Origin: Ancistrus triradiatus
Lineage: Eukaryota; Chordata; Actinopteri; Siluriformes; Loricariidae
Assembly: GCA_025084515.1 (NCBI GenBank)
Contig: JAJAGP010000205.1
Coordinates: forward strand, 372,001 to 436,000
Direction: 5' to 3'
Length of the DNA stretch: 64,000 bases
Shown here: positions 31,334-43,040 of the stretch, piece after piece
How the letters are laid out: every line of letters begins with the position of its first letter
Numbering within the stretch: position 1 is the stretch's first letter
The notes under the pieces: model-generated
Seen by the model: the letters and a program-made list of their open reading frames with translations, nothing else
Told to the model about the DNA's origin: nothing
Databases searched by the model: none
Program-made: the position numbers and the translations under genes

Positions 31334-32161
31334 AAGTGGTACCTTGATTCTTGTTGTTAATTCGTTCCAGAAGGCTTGTCGAGAACCGAAAATGACGAGT
31401 ACTTTCCATAAGGAATAATGTAAATTGAATGAATCTGTTCCAGACCGCTAGAAAATCCACACTGTATAAGGCATAATATGCATTAATGGAGCTGTATTGT
31501 ACAGGTGCTCCCTGATTTATGATAGGGATATGTTCTGACAAATCCATCACAAGTTAACTATATCATGGACTCATGAGTTTAATATAGTCTATACTGTATC
31601 ATAGAGGAGCCCATTACACATTAACATTAACACATTAACCTGCATTTGGCCAAAATCATTAACACAAAGCTTATTTTGTAATAAAGTATTGAAAAATCTC
31701 ATGTAATTTTGTGAAAAATGGATTGAAAGTGAAAAGTAAAAGCAAAACACTCCATTGGTGAAATCTCTGGTGAAGCTAAATGGAGCCTGTGTTCTGGAGG
31801 ATTCAGTTCCTGTTTTCCTTTTGGTTGGCTCTTATAAGTAACCCATTTAGGACACATGGGGACTCATTTGGACTAAGAATACAGTGCTGTAGATGTAAAA
31901 AATAAAGAAAAGCACGATAAATACAGCGGAGATCTTCAATGAGCAAGGACTACTGTGAATCTGAATCACTGTGAACTGAATCCTGAATCATAAATTGTGA
32001 ATCAACTTTCGTCTGAAACGAATCACGCAGCTCATACAAGTTTAAGCAAGTGTGCCGAGTACCGAGCAAACAATGAGAACTAAGACAGATTTTTCTAGCC
32101 AAAATGCGTAAAGAACTGAATTCAACAAGTTCCAAGGTGGTTGAGAACCGAGTTACCACTG
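31334..32161 (-). mobile_element. Tigger/pogo-like element, minus orientation
   Basis: Ends AAGTGGTACCTTGATTC (31334) and AACCGAGTTACCACTG (to 32161) with TA at 31332-31333 and 32162-32163. The minus-strand leader (GTTCTCATTGTTTGCTCG, GATTCACAATTTATGATTCA) matches 36834-37386. A second TIR-like segment, CAGGTGCTCCCTGATTTATG near 31502, may be a nested element end. No transposase frame survives. Confidence 0.72.
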
Positions 32162-32163
32162 TA

Positions 32164-32462
32164 TCTGCCACTCCTTCATCTTCCCCTTCCCTACAGTGTT
32201 CACCTAATATGGGATATTTAAAATAACATAATTTTAATGTTGTCTTGTCCTTGTGTGTAAAATCTGTTGTATACTTGAATTAACAGCTCTTAAAAATTGA
32301 TGTATAATGTTTTATTTTATTTATTAAGGTGGTATTATACTGAAAGGACAAAATAATTGATGTTAAGGTTAACACTGAGAAGGTTCAAGCTTTACAAGTC
32401 TGAAACAAGACTAACATTAATGTTAGGCATTGAGTCTGTGTTTCATTCAACACACTGGAACT
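32164..32462. other. Short spacer
   Basis: AT-rich; nothing recognised. Confidence 0.5.
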
Positions 32463-32634
32463 TTACATTTACATTTACAGCATTTAGCAGACGCCCTTAT
32501 GCAGAGTCTTACAATCCAACCAATTGTGGGTTAAGGGTCTTGCTCAAGGACCCAACAGTGGAAGCTTGGCAGAGGTGGGATTTGAACCCTGGACCTTCTG
32601 GTCAAAAGTCCAGTACCTTAACCGCTAGACCATA
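32463..32634 (-). repeat. SINE R2, minus orientation
   Basis: The minus-strand head (TCTAGCGGTTAAGGTACTGG and GGTTCAAATCC, the B box) and tail (GGGCGTCTGCTAAATGCTG with ACATTT repeats) are both present. A deletion removed part of the AGCGACTTACAATTGATAC segment. Confidence 0.9.
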
Positions 32635-32897
32635 GACCTACCATAGACCACTTAAAGCACTTTTAACAGTGGTGTGTTATTTTTTACGTACTATTTGGCG
32701 CGACAGTATGCAGTTTGGGATGCAGGCAGAGACTAATATTAATTGATGTTATACATATTTTTACTTTGTTCTATTCAATATTTCTCTTCACTATTGGCTT
32801 ATATGCTATAGCGTATTGTATATATAGCTATTATACTCTTTATAATATTTATTTTTATTTAGATAACTTGGTTAATTCTCACATGTAACATCTAAGC

Positions 32898-32975
32898 TGC
32901 CCAAGGAGGATTGGTCCCTTTTTGAGTCTTGGTTCTCCCAAAGTTTCTTCTTTATAACGAGCTTTTTCTTGGAAA
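32898..32975 (+). repeat. R3 repeat fragment
   Basis: CCCAAGGAGGATTGGTCCC, GAGTCTTGGTTCTCCCAAAG, GTTTCTTC and TTATAACGAG correspond to the plus-orientation start of R3. Confidence 0.6.
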
Positions 32976-33236
32976 TATTGGCTATGCTAGGCTAACTGCA
33001 CCGATATGGACAACTGTATACCTTGACAGTCTTTTTCCCCACCTTGGCTATGCCTATTTCACTGGTTGAGCATGAGGGGAGTTGCTTAAGGGCCCAACAG
33101 TGGCAGTTTGTTTTTTAAAATGAATATTACAGTTTGTTTTCTCCATTGCTACATTGAAAATCGTGTGCCTCCTTGACTGGAAAGGAAAGAATGATTTCTG
33201 TTATACTCAGCTCTTTAGAACTTAATTGTTTTGTCT

Positions 33237-33440
33237 GGCCTCACCCAAAGGAGGATGGGTTCCCGGTCTGTGTCTCTCAAGCCTTTCTTCCATATGTATC
33301 ACAGAGAGATTTCCCTAGCCACTGTCATTCCTGGCTGCTCAATTAGATTATAAAATCATGTTTTTGTAAAGTTGCTTTGTTGAACAGCCTGCACTGCAAA
33401 CCAAATCCCCATGACCTGAGGGAATCTGAGACTGGCAAGG
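33237..33440 (+). repeat. R3 repeat, plus orientation
   Basis: CACCCAAAGGAGGATGGGTT, TCTCAAGCCTTTCTTCC, AGAGAGATTTCCCTAGCCAC, then TGTAAAGTTGCTTTGTTGAA. The (GACTT)n tail is missing. Confidence 0.65.
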
Positions 33441-33599
33441 AGTGAAGGAACACCTCACACTATATAGCAAAATACAAACCAGAGTAGTATAGCACTTTTA
33501 AGCAGTGTCCTTTTACTGAGCTTCTCTGGTTTGAGTCACATTAGGAGTATTTGTCTCCACAGGTTGCAAGACTTTCCATCGGTTAAGGGCAAGATCACC

Positions 33600-34035
33600 C
33601 TGTTCCACCAGGTTGAAGGCACCGGTTCTGTCTGGGTTCCAACAGGTTAAAAGTCCCAATTTTATCTTTTTTTACGCTAGATTGAAAATCCCAGTTTTGT
33701 CTGGTTTCTGCCAGGTTAAAAGTCCAGAAATTCTGTCTGGGTTCTCCAAGTTAAAAGTCCCAATTCTTTCTGGGTTCTGCCAGTTTAAATGTCCATGTTC
33801 TGTCTTTGTTCTGCTAGTTTAAATATTAGTATTATGAGTTCTGTCTGGTTTCTGTCAGGTTAAAAGTCCCAATTCTGTCTGGGTTCGACCGGGTAAAATT
33901 TCCATGTTCTGTATGGGTTCTCCCAGGTTAAATTCTTAATTTATGTCTGTATTCTGCAAGGATAAAAGTTCCAGTTATGTCTGAGCTCAACCAGTTTAAA
34001 GCTATCAGTTCTACCCAAGTTTCTCTTTTGTTAAG
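33600..34035 (+). repeat. 34-bp minisatellite, about 12 units
   Basis: Degenerate tandem units of the form AGGTTAAAAGTCCCAATTCT + GTCTGGGTTCTGCC. Unit starts fall near 33610, 33644, 33679, 33713, 33748, 33782, 33816, 33857, 33891, 33925, 33959 and 33993, nearly all 34-35 bp apart. The plus-strand frame at 33613-33822 reads repeated VLSGFCQVKSP-like peptides only because of the tandem unit. Confidence 0.92.
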
Positions 34036-34256
34036 TTCCATCTTTCCAGGAGGTCTTCAGAGTATCAGGGGCATCATCAGTAGTGTGCCAGACCACGGGT
34101 TGACACTTGTGTGACTCTTTGAGATGATGTCTTTTGTTAATAGCACTTTATAAGTAAATAAAAATTAAATGTTAACTAGTTGGAATTGATTTCATGGCCA
34201 CTGAAAAAAATTTAACTAGTGATTACATACAGTATTTGTAACAAGAACATGTCATA

Positions 34257-35783
34257 CAGTGGTGCTTGAAAGTTTGTGAACCCTTTAGGGTTGTCTATAT
34301 TTCTGCATAAATATGACCTAAAACATCATCAGATTTTCACACAAGTCCTAAAATTAGATAAAGAGAACCCAGTTAAACAAATGAGACAACAATATTATAC
34401 TTGGTCATTTATTTATTGAGGAAAATGATCCAATATTACATACTAGTGAGTGGCAAAAGTATGTGAACCTCTAGGATTAGCAGTTAACTTGAAGGTGAGA
34501 TTAGAGTCAGGTGTTTTCAATCAATGGAATGACAATCAGGTGTGAGTGGGCACCCTGTTTTATTTAAAGAACAGTCTGCTCTTTACAACACATGTTTGTG
34601 GAAGTGTATCATGGCACGAACAAATGAGGTTTCTGAGGACCTCAGCAAAAGAGTTGCTGATGCTCATCAGGCTGAAAAAGGTTACAAAACCATCTCTAAA
34701 GAGTTTGGACTCCACCAATCTACAGTCAGACAGATTGTGTACAAATGGAGGAAATTCAAGACCATTATTACCATCGACAGGAGTGGTCGACCAACAAAGA
34801 TCACTCCAAGAGCAAGGCGTGTAATAGTTGGCAAGGTCACAAAGAACCCCAGTGTAACTTCTAAGCAACTGAAGGCCTGTATCACATTGGCTAATGTTAA
34901 TGTTCTTGAGTCCACCATCAGAAGAACACTGAACAACAATGGTGTGCATGGCAGGGTTGCAAAGAAAAAGCCACTGCTCTCCAAAAAGAACATTGCTGCT
35001 CGTCTGCAGTTTGCTAAAGATCACGTGGACAAGCCAGAAGGCTATTGAAAGAATGTTTTGTAGACAGATGAGACCAAAATAGAATTTTTTGGTGTGAAAA
35101 AAAAAAAAGCGTCATGTTTGGAGAAAGAAAAGCACTGCATTCCAGCATAAGAACCTTATCCTATCTGTGAATCATGGTTTGGGCTTGTTTTGCTGCATCT
35201 GGGCCAGGACGGCTTGCCATCACTGATGGAACAATGAATTCTGAATTATATCAGAGAATTCTAAAGGAAGACAACTACCCTAAGCACATAAGTTATTCTA
35301 CCAACGAATGGTTAAAGAAGAATAAAGTTCATGTTTTGGAATGGCCAAGTCAAAGTCCTGACCTTAATCCAATAGAAATGTTGTGGAAGGACCTGAAGTG
35401 AGCAGCTAATGTGAGGAAACCCACCAACATCCCAGAGTTGAAGCTGTTCTGTACGGAAGAATGGGCTAAAATTCCTCCAAGCCGGCGTGCAGGACTGATC
35501 AACAGTTACAGGAAACGTTTAGTTGGAGTTATTGCTGCACAGGGGGGTCACACCAGATACTGAAAGCAAAGGTTCACATACTTTTGCCACTCACTAATAT
35601 GCAATATTGGATCATTTTCCTCATTAAATAAAAGACTAAGTATAATATTTTTGTCTCATTTGGTTAACTGGATTCTTTTTATCTACTTTTAGGACTTGTG
35701 TGAAAATCTGATTATGGTTTAGGTCATATTTATGCAGAAATATACAAAATTCTAAAGTGTTCACAAACTTTCAAGCACCACTG
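34257..35783 (+). mobile_element. TcA copy D, both ends present
   Basis: Starts CAGTGGTGCTTGAAAG after TA (34255-34256) and ends TTTCAAGCACCACTG before TA (35784-35785). Both terminal repeats are near-complete, so of the copies here this is the best substrate for transposition in trans. Internal deletions remove part of the transposase. Confidence 0.95.
34611..35562 (+). pseudogene. TcA transposase, copy D
   Basis: From MARTNEVSEDLSKRVADAHQ the frame is open through both HTH motifs and the RSGRPTK linker to codon 146, which is TGA (35046-35048). A second Trp codon shortly after (VLW) is TAG. An A-run near 35096-35107 shifts the frame. Two deletions remove the KHGGGSI box and the segment between RILKE and the second Asp (only NYPKH is left of the DNDPKH box). 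The C-terminal part (35174-35401) keeps WPSQSPDLNPIEMLW with the catalytic Glu and then a TGA after WKDLK. Confidence 0.92.
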
Positions 35784-35785
35784 TA

Positions 35786-36831
35786 CCTATTATGTTGATA
35801 ATGACAGGCATGAAGGACACAGAGTATACTGTATTAGTGTGCTACTACTAAAATAAGGTATCTGCTGCCATTTAATTTCTATGTACTCAGTACTGTACTG
35901 GTATGGTGTAATCAAAACTGAACACTTAGAATTATAGTAGTGCTGCTGCATACTTAGCTATTTGTGTATACTAATGGACTCCTATTATAAAACGAGATTT
36001 GTTATTTATTTAACTTGTTACACATTTAATCAAAAGAAGCCATCATACTGCGCACCCTGCTCTGTGTTTTACTTTTTCCACTTCCTGCCAGGTGTGAAGC
36101 CTGTGTTATATGATCACATAATAAGTGCAGAATGAAGCGCCGTCCACCGTGCTGCTAATGTGAGTGCAACAGCATGGGGTCTGCCTCACATTACAGAAAT
36201 GCTGGATGCTTCTCGGGGTTTCTCATTGTTATGATTGGCATCATGGACTGTCGGTTCAGTGGGGAAGGCTATAACCGTCAAAGGTTATCAATCGACAGCG
36301 CTAAGGTTGCATTTTATGTCTACATGACTATGTAGTATCTAAGTCCAACAGATTTTCACCCCAGCTCCTCAAAGTTGCTCAGGGAAGCGAGTGGGAATTT
36401 TCAAAGGAGCATCTCTACGGGGTTCTAAGAAGAACCTGTCTGGTTGTAGAGATAAAAAAGAGGGGCAGGTTAGACAAACTGGAGCTGCAGTCAATCTTTC
36501 CTTCAGTTATAGCTGCATTCTTCATCTCGATGCACTGCTTCAAAGCTTCTCTGGTCTCCTCATTTTTTGATGTGCTTCACGTCATTACATCACCTTGTTG
36601 GCCTACCTTTATTGGGACTGAATTTAAACAGGCTGCACAGGACCTCATTAATCACAAAAGAATGGACTCTTTCTGACAACTTGTACTGGTACCCACTTTC
36701 TCCCTTCATAGTTGCCACAGTTTTTTAATGTCATGTCTGCATATGGTAAAACTACCACTAGCTTAATTTAAAGATATAAATAAAGAGCCATTTTATGTAG
36801 TCGAAATTTTATTATTAAGGGTTAATGTGAG
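35786..36831. other. Unannotated stretch
   Basis: About 1 kb without recognised repeats; 36100-36560 is less AT-rich than its surroundings. No splice-bounded exon was convincing. Confidence 0.5.
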
Positions 36832-36833
36832 TA

Positions 36834-37386
36834 TTGTGGTACCTCAGTTCTTGACCACCGCGGAACCATTCGAATTCGGTTCTCAATGTATTTTGATCAC
36901 AAGTATTTGTCTCGGTTCTCGTCGTTTGCTGGGTAATTGGTGCGACTCGTTTCAACTGACACTCGATTCATGATTTATGATTCAGGATTCACGACACAGT
37001 GACTCAGTTCCACAATAGTGGTTGCTCAGTGAAGTTTTCCGCTATTTTCATTGTGTTTTTCTTTACCTTTACTTCTACAGTACTGTGTTCCTAGTGTAAA
37101 TAAGTCTTCATGGGTCCTAAAAGGGTCGTATTGACTACCAACCGAAAAAGAAAAAGGAATTTAATGCTCCAGAAGACACAGACAGGCTGCATTAGTAGCT
37201 ATGCTATGTTCGGGAGTTCAGTAAGTAAGCTTTCACTTTTCACCTTCAATCCATTGCTCACTAATTTGCATGAGATTTTTCAACACTTTATTATACAATA
37301 AACTTTGTGCTAATGATTTTGGCCAACTGTAGATTTATGTAAGTCTTTTAAACATTTAACAAGTCTTTTAACAACGAGAACCACTG
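36834..37386 (+). mobile_element. Tigger/pogo-like element, deleted copy
   Basis: Left end TTGTGGTACCTCAGTTCTTG after TA (36832-36833); right end AACAACGAGAACCACTG at 37370-37386. It shares its 5' leader with 31334-32161. After ATG 37110 a short frame reads MGPKRVVLTTNRKRKRNL, typical of the start of pogo/Tigger transposases (a Lys/Arg-rich tip before the HTH), then departs. About 550 bp in all, so nearly all coding sequence is deleted. Confidence 0.75.
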
Positions 37387-37388
37387 AA

Positions 37389-38661
37389 CTTAAATGTATG
37401 TGTAACAAAAGCAGCTCCTCAGCCAACCCATGTGATTACACTGCAGAGTTTCATACAAGACATCTCTTCCATGCTTGATATACTTTTGTTCATGCATTCT
37501 CGTCCTGCCAGCTTTTATGCTCTCGCCTAGTATCAGTTAGTGTCCTGGCTTCCTTATTTTGTATGTGGGTAAGTATTTGTTTTAATTTGAGTCATGCCTA
37601 TCTTTACTTTCTGAGTTTTATTTCGTTGTGGTTTCATTTAATAATAATATAATCTAATAATAATTAAAAATAATATATATAATCTAATCAGACAGACGAT
37701 GGACATTGTCCTATATTTGTATCACAATGCATCGGTCCACGATGCATCGTTACACCCTTAGTGACATCAGACAGTCATACTGTACATTTTCACGTTATTA
37801 GATTTGCAAACTGTTTGATCTGAAATAACAGACAAAAGATAAACTATAAATAAATGAAATTTATGCTCTAGTCCATATAGCTTATCTAGAAATGTCTGAC
37901 TTGTAACTACATTGTGATCATCCTACCACTATCATACTATTTTATTTTGTGACAGAAATAAACAGCTCCTATGAAATTGCTTTGCATAAGCCAATAAAGA
38001 ATGACTAATATATAGTATGGAATGATAATAACTGGCAATACATAAAGCTGTACTGCAATGATTCTGGTATAACCAATAGAGTTGAATCATTACTTGTAGT
38101 TTTTATCCTTTGAGTCAAAGTAGGCTCAATGGTTTATGAAACTGTTTGACCTGATTTCTTGCATGAAATGGAATATGAGTGCAGGAATAGCACCCAAAGC
38201 CCTAAACTTCACCATGATAAAGTGCGTCTGCTTTCAAATTCACTCCATTCCAGTCTCTTTCCATTTGCCCTTTAATAGCACAGGAAAATATGCGGCTGCA
38301 TACTGAAGTGTGGGTGTGAATTAGGTCCAAGTAACCAAGATGAATTAAGGAACTGGCGTGTCAACACCATTTGTCAAGATTTGATGTGCTCAGGCTTAAT
38401 TAAATACAACACTGGGAACAACAGAGAACTGCACAAATGAGGGGAAATTGGGTTAGCAAAAATGATTTAGGAAAGATATTTAGTTGTATCAGAACTAAGA
38501 GGAATGCAGTATCATGCTATACATTGCTGTTATTTCAATATTTCACAGTTAATGTTGTAACATATTTAAGCAACATTATATTTTCTCAGTACTTGCTCAC
38601 ACCATGTTACACTAAATATCTTTTGCACAGCACTGCTCAAATTACCTTGTATTGAGCTAGA
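37389..38661. other. Mostly unannotated stretch
   Basis: A possible hAT terminus lies near 37725-37760 (GATGCATCGTTACACCC), with an A/T-rich run before it at 37640-37690. Nothing else recognised. Confidence 0.45.
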
Positions 38662-38845
38662 CATGGACTGGCTTCACCCTGAGGGGATTGGGTTTCCCAT
38701 TTGAGACTGGTGTCGATTTTTTTTTCCTTCTGCAGTTAATTATTCCTTGCCTTTGTCACCCCAGGCCACTCATTGGAGGGTCTAAATTTGCTTTTTTGTA
38801 AATCTGCTTTGTGACAGTATCTACTGTTAAAAGTGGCATTACCAG
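38662..38845 (+). repeat. R3 repeat, plus orientation, degraded
   Basis: CACCCTGAGGGGATTGGGTT, CCTTGCCTTTGTCACCCCAG, then TGTAAATCTGCTTTGTGACA and CTACTGTTAAAAGTGG, the 3' core of R3. Confidence 0.6.
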
Positions 38846-38884
38846 CAGCGCACTATTTTAACCCCATGTATTCTGGTCAGGGTA

Positions 38885-39079
38885 ACATTTACATTTACAG
38901 CATGTAGGAGACGCCCTTACCCAGAGCGACTTACAATTGATACAGTCTTACAATCCAAGCAATTGTGGGTTAAGGGTCTTGCTCAAGGACTCAACAGTGG
39001 CAGCTTGGCAGAGGTGGGATTTGAACCCAGGACCTTCTGGTCCACAGTCCAGTACCTTACCCGCTAGGCTACCACAGTC
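38885..39079 (-). repeat. SINE R2, nearly complete, minus orientation
   Basis: The minus strand reads GTGGTAGCCTAGCGGGTAAG, AGGTCCTGGGTTCAAATCCC (B box), GGACTGTATC near TAAGTCGCTCTGGGTAAGGG and an AAATGTAAATGT tail. Best-preserved copy together with 41005. Confidence 0.93.
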
Positions 39080-39204
39080 CCAAGGGGGGTAACAAGGGGG
39101 TCCACAGTCTGTCCTGGAAATCTCTGATTGCATTCAGAGGTGTATGTTTCACAGGCTGCCAGTTCATCGTACGGTGCCATGACCACCTGACCCATAGGAA
39201 AATT

Positions 39205-39400
39205 TAGTCAAGTCAGATTTATTTATATAGCACTTTTTACAATGGAGCATTGTCTCAAAGGAGTTTTACAATTATAGATTATTTTATAATATCTAGAGCC
39301 AATCCTAAATTGAGCAACAGTGGCAAGGAAAAACTCTCTAAATGTTATAAGAAAGAAACCTTGGGAGGACCAAGACCAAAAATGTAGTGCTCTCTGGTTG
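39205..39400 (-). repeat. R3 repeat, copy 1 of a close pair
   Basis: AGTCAAGTCAGATTTATTTA, ACAATGGAGCATTGTCTC, GAAACCTTGGGAGGACCAAG. A deletion removed CAAGCCTAGGG. Confidence 0.88.
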
Positions 39401-39462
39401 CTCTTTCATGGCGTAGGAGACTTGATGGTGAGTCTCCTTTATGTTTCCTTTACGTATCAACT

Positions 39463-39690
39463 CTCAAGTCAAGTCAAGTCAGATCTATTTATATAGCGCT
39501 TTTTACAATGGAGCATTGTCTCAAAGCAACTTTACAAGTTTAGATTATCTCCTAATAACTACGTCCAATCCCAAATTGAGCAAGCCTAGGGCGACAGTGG
39601 CAAGGAAAAACTCCCTGAGTGTTATGAGGAAGAAACCTTGGGAGGACCAAGACTCAAAAAGGGACCCAACCTCCTTGGGCGGTGTGTTTC
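39463..39690 (-). repeat. R3 repeat, most complete copy
   Basis: (AAGTC)n, then TATATAGCGCTTTTTACAAT, AATTGAGCAAGCCTAGGGCG, AAACTCCCTGAGTGTTATGA and ACCAAGACTCAAAAAGGGAC. Direct repeat of 39205-39400, 60 bp apart. Confidence 0.9.
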
Positions 39691-40290
39691 AAAGTAAATG
39701 CCTTAGGATGAACAGAATGAGAAAAAAGGAGACATAAATACGACTGACATTAAAGAAAGATGAGTTTATCTTGAGAAGTTCACTAAGTGCAAGCACAGGC
39801 TGGGGTTTGAGCACAGCATCTCAGGAACTGGACAGCCATGAGCTACCCTGCAACTCCGAAGTTGGCTGAGGGATTACTGAAGACATAAAAACAATGAATG
39901 TAAATTTATATAAGCACACCCTGGGCACACTGTTAGGTACAGAGCCATAAAAGTGCTAGCACTGCCATTAAATTTTGCAACACCATTTTGTCAAAGTGTG
40001 GTTAATTCATTTCAAGTCACAGCACTGACCAGCTTCCACTGTTCCACTGCTCTTGAGAGACATGCTTAATACTCACGTGCTTGTATTGTAGTAAGATTTT
40101 ATCATTTGGTTACTAATATGCCTATTAAGGAAAGCACAAAACTCTCAAACATTGTTTGCTTACTGCTGCAAATGTACACTGTAAAATGTCTTAAAGCAAT
40201 GGTGACACAGTCTACAACTGATCAGAGAGTTGGCGGTTCATGCCGCCCTCTACTGCCAACGTTCCAATGATAGTCCTGCAGCCAAATAAT
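39691..40290. other. Unannotated stretch
   Basis: Nothing recognised. Confidence 0.5.
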
Positions 40291-40420
40291 CAAGTCAAGT
40301 CAGATTTATTTCTGTAGCGCTTTTTACAATGGAGCATTGTCTCAAAGCAGTTTTACAGTTTTGGATTATCTTCTAAATTATAAGGCCAATGCCAAATTGA
40401 GCAGCCTAGGGTGACAGTGG
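40291..40420 (-). repeat. R3 repeat fragment
   Basis: TCAAGTCAAGTCAGATTTAT through GAGCAGCCTAGGGTGACAGT, where it stops abruptly at GGCCAGG. Confidence 0.85.
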
Positions 40421-40556
40421 CCAGGTCTACCAGCAGTGGCAAAAATCCCAGGCTACAGGAAATACTTGTCAGAATTGTGGCCAAAAGAGGAAAACTATCA
40501 CCTTAAACATGCAAGGTGACTCATTTTTTGTTTGATGAGCTTATATTGCATGCAAC
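40421..40556 (+). mobile_element. TcG fragment
   Basis: TCTACCAGCAGTGGCAAAAATCCCAGGC and TACTTGTCAGAATTGTGG match 17890-17950 (TCTACCAGAAGTG, AAAAATCCCAG, TTCTTGTCAGAATT). It follows the R3 fragment without a gap. Confidence 0.6.
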
Positions 40557-40569
40557 AAGGATGTGACTT

Positions 40570-40632
40570 CAAACCAAGCTCTGCCAATCTGTCACTGTTG
40601 GGTCCTTGAGCAAGATCCATAACCTTATATTA
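40570..40632 (+). repeat. SINE R2 scrap
   Basis: CTCTGCCAATCTGTCACTG, TTGGGTCCTTGAGCAAGATC; middle part of R2 only. Confidence 0.5.
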
Positions 40633-41004
40633 TATGTGTAAATTAGTTGAATGAATTAATGTATGAATGAATACCTTAATGAATGCCTTCTTGGTCATTG
40701 TATATTAAATACGATGAAATTTGCTGTGCCACTCCTGAGAAACAAGACATATATGCAGATACCTAATCATACGCACTGACTAATATATATAAAATCGTAT
40801 AACGTTGCCACGAGAAATGCGTAAAAGAGATATTTACTTCACAGGTCCAGTCTGACTTTTCCCCATTTATAGCAGTAATATTTGAAATGTTATAAACTTG
40901 TTACACATGTAAGAGAAGTATTGCACTAACCGTCAATACACTACTAACAGAAACTATTGAACTTTATATTCTATACTCTTTATTATTGCAAAATATTAAA
41001 ATAG

Positions 41005-41188
41005 GACTGTGGTAGCCTAGCAGTTAAGGTACTGGGTTATGAATCAGAAGGTCCAGGATTCAAATCCCAACTCTGCCGAGCTGCCACTGTAGGGTTCTTA
41101 AGCAAGGTCCTTAACCCACAATTGCTTGGATTGTATCAGTTGTAAGTCGCTCTGGATAAGGGCGTCTGCTAAATGTTGTAATGTAAAT
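41005..41188 (+). repeat. SINE R2, nearly complete, plus orientation
   Basis: Head GTGGTAGCCTAGCAGTTAAG (A box), AGGATTCAAATCCC (B box), then AACCCACAATTGCTTGGAT and TAAGTCGCTCTGGATAAGGG with tail AATGTTGTAATGTAAAT. Confidence 0.93.
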
Positions 41189-42825
41189 AACAGTATTTTT
41201 TAATAACAGTATTTTACTTATGTTGTTTTGGATGATGGCATATGTTTACTTCTGGAAATGCAATGCTCTTCTTATTTTTTTTTATAATTTAATTCAGCAG
41301 AGCAATAGCTAAATGATAAATATAGGCCTAGCTCAATCAGTATTGCTCATTGTCAAGGTTAGATTCCTACAGGAGCGCCGATTTAGAGTAGTGATTACAT
41401 TTTTGAACAAATCTACTTCAGGGCTGTATGTTGGATTAATGTACACCAATACCAGCAAATGAGAAATTGGTATTTGCCATTCCCCTGATGTATATACTGT
41501 ACTAACAATATACATTGTAGAAAGTGAAATTTGTTATTTTCCCCACACTCTTTTGCAGACTTTCGCAACCACTCGCAGCACAGTGGCTGAAAACATAAAT
41601 CGGCTATATAAACAAATTGAACTGGAGCTTGAACATTACAGCTATGATTGCTTTTCTGCTCTGTTCTCTAGCTCTAAATCTGCTGTCGCGTATTGCAAAT
41701 ATTGGGCTCTCCAAAAATTAAATTAATGCATGCTTTTTTATGTTTCCTCTTTTAGAAAGCCGAAGGTAGGTGTACCTTTAGCGTTATTTATGCTCATTCC
41801 TAAAGGAGCTTTCATTTATAATTTGATCATATCTGCTGTAGAGGTATACAAACCAACACCTGCATATTAGAAACATATTTTTCCATCCCCTTGATGTATA
41901 TACTAAAAATATACGATCTAATATGGTAACCAACCACTGTAGTGACCTGTGTCTGAATTCTGGTGGTGCATTCCAACCAGGTCATATACAAATAGTGTAT
42001 AAACACAGTTGACTGTGTCTGAGGGAGGCGAGTCCCCGGGTGCTGCAACAGCAACTCCTGACACAACCCACTAAGGACTGAAGTTCTGTCAAGGGCACGC
42101 TTATGCCTGGGCCCTGTGCTCTCTGGGATAAGTGCCAGACGCCTCCAACTCTGAACAGGGTAATGAGAAAAAACATTCAATGTAAATAAAAAATATTTTT
42201 GTATTTCCCCTTACACAAAGACCACTCTCCAGATCCTGTAATAGTCAGCAGAGTAGGATCCTGAACACCTAAATGTTTCATTGTTAAGATGCAGCATTGG
42301 CAAGATCCGAATATTGCCTTGCTCAGACTATGACCAGCATGCTTATGTCACAGCAGCCACTGTGTCAGCCCTTTAATCTAAACCATCCCCTTAGCAGTCC
42401 AGTGTGAATTAAAGTGTCTCGCATGTCATCAGTGTATCAGTAGGTGCTTTTGGGGGCTATATGGATGTGTAATGAGTGAGATCACAAGTGACACTTCTGA
42501 AATGCACCAAACCCCAGAGCTGAATACAGTAGAATTTCAACTTACAGACATTTCCCCTCAGAGGTCTGGAAAACAGCATGCATTTAAAATGAGACGAAGA
42601 TTTGAAGTGTACGTTTTCCACCAAGCACTACCAAGTGTGTACTGGCTTGACAGAAAATGCAGAAGATGCCTTGCATTAAGTATGACATTTGAGACGTCTT
42701 GTCTCTGACGCGTTATCTTGGTGAGAGAAATTGCTGTAATAGATTGCATTCTGAGTCCGTCTCTTACAGGATGCCTCATTCTTGTAATTTACTCATTTGT
42801 ACTTTTCCTAAAATATTACATTGAA
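41189..42825. other. Unannotated stretch
   Basis: About 1.6 kb. GATGTATATACTG near 41485-41500 recurs as GATGTATATACTAA near 41890-41905, each beside a TTGGTTACC or TATTTGCC-like context, but this is too little to define an element. No convincing gene. Confidence 0.45.
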
Positions 42826-43040
42826 GTCAAAGTCAAATTTATTTCTGTAGTGCTGTTTCACAGCAGAGCATTGTCTCAAAGCAACACAAATATCATTCAC
42901 AAATTCACAAATATCTAGGCTCGGAGCCCTAACTGAGCAAGCCTAGGGCGGCAGTGGCAAGGAGAAACTCCCTAAATGTTAAAAAGTAGAAACCTTGGCA
43001 GGACCAAGACTCCAACCTCCTTGGGCAGCCTAGATCTTAT
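42826..43040 (-). repeat. R3 repeat
   Basis: GTCAAAGTCAAATTTATTTC, CAGAGCATTGTCTCAAAGC, GCAAGCCTAGGGCGGCAGTG, AAACCTTGGCAGGACCAAG and CCAACCTCCTTGGGCAGCC. Confidence 0.88.

Noticed and set aside
33600..34035. CRISPR-like regular array
   Set aside because: Units are contiguous and diverged, without unique spacers; a vertebrate context makes a minisatellite the only reasonable reading.
37725..37760. hAT terminus
   Set aside because: Only one possible end (GATGCATCGTTACACCC) and no partner or duplication found; left as a note.
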